From Yersinia aleksiciae (lineage in GTDB: Bacteria > Pseudomonadota > Gammaproteobacteria > Enterobacterales > Enterobacteriaceae), in assembly GCF_001047675.1 (NCBI RefSeq), contig NZ_CP011975.1, positions 970,073-1,034,072 of the forward strand: 64,000 bases of DNA, written 5' to 3'. The stretch's first letter is position 1; each line of letters opens with the position of its first letter. The position numbers were made by a program, and so were the translations under genes. The notes beneath the pieces were generated by a model. The model searched no databases. It saw only the letters and a list, made by a program, of their open reading frames with translations, and was not told the origin of the DNA. Shown piece after piece: positions 59,729 through 64,000 of the stretch.

Positions 59729-60943
59729 TCACTCCACCGCTTTCCTGCGCAGTTGCCGCCACTGCCAGCCCCAGAGTAGCGCGATAGCCAGTGCAAAGAT
59801 CACGCCGAACCCCACGCCGACCGCCACCACTGGCACACCCAGTTTGACCACCACGGAGAACAAGCCCAGCATCAGCAGCATGGCGGTGTTTTCACCCAGA
59901 TTCTGCACGGCGATGGCATTACCCGCACCGACACTCTGTTTACCGCGTTCCTGTAGCAGCGCATTGAGTGGCACCACAAAGAATCCGCCCAAAATCCCGA
60001 TGATAATCAACAGTAAATAGGCCATAGGCATACTGTGTTGTAGGGCAAAAATGGCAACAACAACGCCAATCAACACCCCTGCGGGTAGGCAGCGCTTCAC
60101 AGTTTTAAGGGTGACAAAGCGCGCTGCAGCCCCAGCCCCGACCACAATTCCTATCGCCACCATGGCATTGAGCAAGGTCGGCGTGGTGTTATCGGTAATC
60201 CCTAACGCGATAGGCACCCAGAGCACCAACAGGAAGCGTAACGTGACCCCAGCCCCCCAAAACAGGCTGGTTCCCGCCAGTGAGAAGCGAGTTTCACCGT
60301 CACGCCATAGCAGCCGACACGCGGTAAAAAAGCTGCTCGTCATGGCCCGAGGCCGCCATGAACTGCCTGCTCGAGCGGCCGCTAAGCGTGGAATAAATAA
60401 ATTGGCGACTACCGCGATGGCGTACACCAGCGCACAGACCCCTAAGGCCGCGACCAAATTCCAGTCTGCCAGCACACCCCCAGCCACTGATCCCAATAAA
60501 ATCGCGGCGATAGTTGAGGCTTCCATCATGCCATTGGCTTTCACCAACTGCTCGCCGGAGGTGATCTCACCCAAGATGCCATATTTAGCCGGTGAATAAG
60601 CCGCAGCGCCCACACCCACCAGGCTATAGCCCAAGAACGGATTGAAACCAAAACAGATCACCAGTGCACCAGCCAACTTCAAACCATTCGCTACCATCAT
60701 CACCCGCCCTTTCGCGAAGCTGTCAGCAAATTGCCCGACAAAAGGTGCCAAAATGATATAGGTCGCGACGAAGGCCATTTGCAGAATGGGTTGGCTCCAG
60801 TCGGGATATAGCTGCTGCTTAATCAGTGCCAGAGTGGCAAAAAGCAGCGCATTGTCGCCAAACGCCGAGAAAAATTGCGCGCTGAGCACCGCGATCATCC
60901 CTCGGGATAACAAAGGCTTATCTACTATCGCTTGCTGACTCAT
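59729..60943 (-). CDS. lplT: Lysophospholipid transporter LplT
   Basis: A major-facilitator-superfamily transporter that flips lysophospholipids from the outer to the inner leaflet of the inner membrane for re-acylation by Aas. The 404-residue product has about twelve hydrophobic helices, an MFS-type loop [15 protein letters not shown] near residue 62 and a basic C-terminus. Its ATG overlaps the aas stop by 4 bp (60940-60943), so the partner pair is translationally coupled. Formerly ygeD. Confidence 0.96.
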   Translation of the reverse strand: MSQQAIVDKPLLSRGMIAVLSAQFFSAFGDNALLFATLALIKQQLYPDWSQPILQMAFVATYIILAPFVGQFADSFAKGRVMMVANGLKLAGALVICFGFNPFLGYSLVGVGAAAYSPAKYGILGEITSGEQLVKANGMMEASTIAAILLGSVAGGVLADWNLVAALGVCALVYAIAVVANLFIPRLAAARAGSSWRPRAMTSSFFTACRLLWRDGETRFSLAGTSLFWGAGVTLRFLLVLWVPIALGITDNTTPTLLNAMVAIGIVVGAGAAARFVTLKTVKRCLPAGVLIGVVVAIFALQHSMPMAYLLLIIIGILGGFFVVPLNALLQERGKQSVGAGNAIAVQNLGENTAMLLMLGLFSVVVKLGVPVVAVGVGFGVIFALAIALLWGWQWRQLRRKAVE

Positions 60944-63096
60944 AGGCTCATCTCCGGGTCTTCCGCCATTTTGCTTAACGTCACAAAGTCAGGTTTACCA
61001 CTGCCGAGTAACGGCAAGGCTTTCACCACCCGAATATCACGTGGGACGGCCAGTTCTGGCACGCCACTTTCGCGCGCGGCTTTGATTAACTGTTCACGGG
61101 TAATCTCACTGTCGGTAGTGAACAGCACCAAGGCTTCACCTTTGGCACTGTCGGTTTTAGCCGCTGCCGCATGTTGCCCTTCAGGTGAGATTCGCAGCGC
61201 CAGTTGCTCGACGCTCTCCAGTGACACCATTTCGCCCGCCAATTTGGCAAAACGCTTCATTCGGCCACGAATCGCGCAGAACCCCTGCTCATCGATAGCA
61301 ACAATGTCACCGGTGTCATACCAACCGGCCTCCTGTTCGCCCTGCGCATTTTCAGCGGATGGCTGCTCCAGTACGCCAGGATTTTCGACCCGCAGGTAGC
61401 CGCGCATGATATTGGGGCCGCGTAGTTGCAAACGACCGCCCTGCTCGATGCCCGGTACTTTAATCAATCGCGATTCCATCCCCGGTAGAATGCGGCCTAC
61501 TGTGTTCACTTTCGCCGCCATAGGCACATTGATCGCCACCACGGGCGCGCATTCAGTGACGCCGTAGCCTTCCAGAATGCGAATGCCGAATTTGTCCTGC
61601 CAAATCTGTTTAGTGCTATCGGCTAACTTTTCAGCCCCCGCCACCACGTAGCGCAAACGAGCAAAATCATAGGGATGGGCAAAGCGGGCGTAATTACCCA
61701 GGAAGGTTGAGGTGCCAAACAGCACGGTGCAGTTGCGGTCATACACCAACTCAGGGACCACACGATAGTGTAGCGGGCTAGGGTAAAGAAATACGCGGCT
61801 ACCGGTCATCAGTGGGGTGAATAACCCCACGGTCAGGCCAAACGCATGGAACAGCGGCAGTGACGACATGAAGCGATCACGAGGCGTAAAATCAGCAATG
61901 GTGCGAATTTGCTCGACATTCGCCAATAAGCTGGCGTGTGAATGCACCACCCCTTTCGGATTGCCTTCAGAACCGGAGGTAAACAAAATCAGGGCATTGT
62001 CGTCCGCCTGCTGGGGCAGCATCGCCCGACGTGGGCAGCATAAGTGGAATAAAATCCATAACTTATCCGCGAGCGTCACGGTGTCTTTTAGATCTTCCAG
62101 ATAGACCCAGTTGGCCTCAGTCACCTGTTCCGGCAGATGTGTCAGCTTGCCTTTCTCCAAAAACTGGCGCGAGGTGACGATAGTTTTCAATGAGGCCGCA
62201 GTAATCGCACTCTTCAGCCCCTTGGCACCCGAGGTGTAATTCAGCAGCGCCGGAATGCGCCCGCGCACTGAGGCCCCAAAAATCGCCGCCGCCGTGATAG
62301 TCGCATTTGGCAGCAGCATACCCACGTGCTCGCCCGGCGCGGTAAAACGTTGCAGGATGCGGCTGACGCCAAGGATTTTCTTCAGTAGCGTCTGGTAGCT
62401 ATCCTCTTTAAAGGAGATATCTTCGATGCAGGGCTTAAAGCGCCCATAGCGAGTTTGAGCCGCCAGTAGCGCTTCAAATAAAGTTTCTCGCGGCACGATA
62501 GCCATGCGGGCCGCCATCATAATGGCATGTAAGCACTCGCCTGCCAGCACCCGGCGTTCACGGGCGCGTGGCGCTTGCGGCATCGGTAGATGGGTTGCCG
62601 GTAACACATAGATGCTGATTTTCGGGAACCAGCGGACTTTGAGTACCTCCGCCAATCGGCCAAAGCGGCTAAATTCGGGGCCTTCCAACCTAATAGGCAC
62701 CACCGCCGCACCAGATTTAGCGGCAACAAAGGCGGCACCATCGTAGATTTTCATTAATGAGCCAGTCACGGTAATACGCCCTTCAGGGAATATCACCACC
62801 GGCCTGCCCTGCTCGACCATTCTGACCAAGTGTTTGATGGCCATCGGTTTAGTAGGATCGAGGGCGACAAAATCTACGTAAGGTTTTAGCCAGCGCATAA
62901 ACCAACTTTCGGTGACGCTGGAATAGACCGCAAAAACCGGTTTGATCGGCAGAAATAGCGCTAACAAGATGCCATCAAGGAAAGAGACATGATTGGGTGT
63001 AATGATCAGTTTCTGATGCGTAAACTGGTCAGTTACCCCCTCAATGGTGACACGAAATAACCCACGAAAAAGCGCGCGCAGTAAGCGATAACCCAT
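60940..63096 (-). CDS. aas: Bifunctional 2-acylglycerophosphoethanolamine acyltransferase/acyl-ACP synthetase
   Basis: Re-acylates lyso-PE delivered by LplT, using fatty acid activated on ACP. The 718-residue product fuses an N-terminal acyltransferase (about 1-190) with NHVSFLDG (His36-x4-Asp41) and [10 protein letters not shown] to a C-terminal AMP-binding synthetase with [25 protein letters not shown] and WYDTGDIV. I use the ATG at 63096 ([12 protein letters not shown]), with GAGAGACAGAG upstream, as the seven extra codons to 63117 have no counterpart in E. coli. Confidence 0.96.
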   Translation of the reverse strand: MGYRLLRALFRGLFRVTIEGVTDQFTHQKLIITPNHVSFLDGILLALFLPIKPVFAVYSSVTESWFMRWLKPYVDFVALDPTKPMAIKHLVRMVEQGRPVVIFPEGRITVTGSLMKIYDGAAFVAAKSGAAVVPIRLEGPEFSRFGRLAEVLKVRWFPKISIYVLPATHLPMPQAPRARERRVLAGECLHAIMMAARMAIVPRETLFEALLAAQTRYGRFKPCIEDISFKEDSYQTLLKKILGVSRILQRFTAPGEHVGMLLPNATITAAAIFGASVRGRIPALLNYTSGAKGLKSAITAASLKTIVTSRQFLEKGKLTHLPEQVTEANWVYLEDLKDTVTLADKLWILFHLCCPRRAMLPQQADDNALILFTSGSEGNPKGVVHSHASLLANVEQIRTIADFTPRDRFMSSLPLFHAFGLTVGLFTPLMTGSRVFLYPSPLHYRVVPELVYDRNCTVLFGTSTFLGNYARFAHPYDFARLRYVVAGAEKLADSTKQIWQDKFGIRILEGYGVTECAPVVAINVPMAAKVNTVGRILPGMESRLIKVPGIEQGGRLQLRGPNIMRGYLRVENPGVLEQPSAENAQGEQEAGWYDTGDIVAIDEQGFCAIRGRMKRFAKLAGEMVSLESVEQLALRISPEGQHAAAAKTDSAKGEALVLFTTDSEITREQLIKAARESGVPELAVPRDIRVVKALPLLGSGKPDFVTLSKMAEDPEMSL

Positions 63097-63425
63097 CTCT
63101 GTCTCTCTATAAGCCAATAAATATGATGAGGAGAGAATACTATAATAGTGGGGAATTTATCTGTAAGGAGAAACTGAAAGTGGCGGGAGGGAACAAATAA
63201 AAAAAAACCTACGCATCTGCGTAGGTCGGTGCAAATCAAAAACTGGCTTTTAACACACAGCGTATGTTGATTACTCACCAATTAATACCTCTGGGACAAT
63301 CAGGATATCCGTTTATGTGGTGCCACAGCCAGCTAGCAATCGAAACATTTGCGTGCAAAGTGTAACCAGTGGTGAACATTGTCAAAAAGGCGAAAAGGTT
63401 TGTAATTCATTGCAGTAGATGGCCA
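63097..63425. other. Gap between aas and the oxidoreductase gene
   Basis: Contains AT-rich sequence just upstream of aas with a TATTAT/TATAGT-like minus-strand -10 region near 63138-63150, the terminator described separately, and no gene that I can support. Confidence 0.45.
63196..63226 (-). terminator. Terminator of the oxidoreductase gene
   Basis: On the minus strand a 9-bp stem (ACCTACGCA 63207-63215 against TGCGTAGGT 63218-63226) is followed by a run of ten Ts. It is the first strong terminator downstream of the gene ending at 63426, although 200 bp away. Confidence 0.8.
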
Positions 63426-64000
63426 TTAATAGAGTGCGACCTCAACTAAACAGCTCATCGCATTCGGCCCTTGGGTCAATCGAGAAGTGCCGATATCCAA
63501 CGTCAGGACATTGGGATTGCCGGATTGCTCAACTTTGTGCTGCTTGCCACCAAAACCGGGATCAAACCAGGCACCGGTTGCCATCAGCACCACGCCACGG
63601 GTCACGCCGTCAGTAATACGCACCCCCGCCAGACAGTTGCCACGTAAATTGCTGACTTGCACCTGGCTGCCCTCGGTAATCTCGCGGCTGGCCGCATCTT
63701 GCGGATGCATATAGAGCGTTTCACGTCCTGCGGTTTTATTCCCTTGTGCCAATGGCGCGGGATCGAGCTGACTGTGCAGGCGATCGGCGGGTTGGATGGA
63801 GATCAAATGCAGCGGCCACTGCTCAGCTTCGGGCGCCCCCAGCCACTCCACCGGCGGTTTCCACTCGGCGTGTGGCGCAAAATCGGCATATTGATAGCTG
63901 GCGATTTTTTCACTGAACAGCTCAATCTTGCCACTGGGCGTCTGTAGCGGATGCGCCTGCGGATCGTTGCGGAAGTGATCAAAGAACACAAACTCTTGCT
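63426..64000 (-). CDS. Molybdopterin oxidoreductase, biotin/TMAO/DMSO reductase-like (C-terminal part only)
   Basis: The last ~191 codons of a large gene that runs off the right edge. The translation contains PLQTPSGKIELFSEKI, HLISIQPADRLHSQLD, LYMHPQDAASREITEG and GNPNVLTLDIGTSRLTQG. This is the molybdopterin-guanine-dinucleotide binding C-terminal domain of the DMSO-reductase family and closest, as I recall, to BisC/TorZ-type enzymes (QPxxRLHSQLD and NPNVLTLDxGTS). Without the N-terminus I cannot tell whether it is a biotin sulfoxide reductase, a TMAO reductase or another member, so I give no symbol. The visible frame is open to the edge with no start. Confidence 0.85.
   Translation of the reverse strand, partial: QEFVFFDHFRNDPQAHPLQTPSGKIELFSEKIASYQYADFAPHAEWKPPVEWLGAPEAEQWPLHLISIQPADRLHSQLDPAPLAQGNKTAGRETLYMHPQDAASREITEGSQVQVSNLRGNCLAGVRITDGVTRGVVLMATGAWFDPGFGGKQHKVEQSGNPNVLTLDIGTSRLTQGPNAMSCLVEVALY

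Overview
The window reads as chromosomal DNA of an enterobacterium, most likely a Yersinia. Nearly every protein is a close full-length relative of an Escherichia coli core gene. The two regulatory RNAs CsrB and GcvB sit in their standard neighbourhoods. Three copies of a ~150-170 bp palindromic element resemble the short mobile repeats (YPAL class) that I recall from yersiniae. No phage, plasmid, CRISPR or complete insertion sequence is visible.

Layout. (1) 1-9534, minus strand: rpsB-tsf-pyrH-frr-dxr-uppS-cdsA-rseP-bamA, covering translation factors, UMP kinase, the MEP pathway, undecaprenyl-PP and CDP-diacylglycerol synthesis, the site-2 protease RseP and the outer-membrane assembly factor BamA (cut by the window edge). 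(2) 9802-14828, plus strand: map, glnD, dapD and yaeH, divergent from rpsB. (3) 14934-18218, minus strand: an AT-rich accessory gene for a 1094-residue repeat protein ending in a metzincin protease. It lies where blocks that I remember as far apart in E. coli (4 min and 63 min) are joined. (4) 18415-26345: yqcA, truC, yqcC, the csrB RNA with a UvrY-type site, syd, queF, ppnN, xni, rlmM and ygdD. (5) 26527-32143: gcvA and the gcvB RNA, ygdI, the CsdA-CsdE sulfur-transfer pair, tcdA and mltA. (6) 32358-32766: three identical initiator tRNA genes. (7) 32905-50030: amiC, argA with tandem ArgR boxes, recD-recB-ptrA-recC, and the overlapping pseudopilin-like set ppdC-ygdB-ppdB-ppdA. (8) 50421-55128: thyA, lgt, ptsP and rppH on the minus strand. 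(9) 55826-59646: mutH, ygdQ, tas and an accessory alpha/beta hydrolase. (10) 59729-63096: lplT-aas, then the 3' part of a molybdopterin oxidoreductase running off the right edge.

Several modules work together. RecBCD is encoded as one overlapping cluster around ptrA. CsdA/CsdE deliver sulfur for the neighbouring TcdA (ct6A modification). LplT imports lysophospholipid that Aas re-acylates. Lgt, MltA, AmiC, RseP and BamA are envelope functions. CsrB and GcvB provide post-transcriptional control. The main candidates for something undescribed are the modular metzincin and its internal duplication, the repeat family parked at gene ends, and a cluster of DnaA-box-like and GATC sites between rppH and mutH. 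All functional calls come from reading the sequence and from remembered family knowledge. No database search was run.
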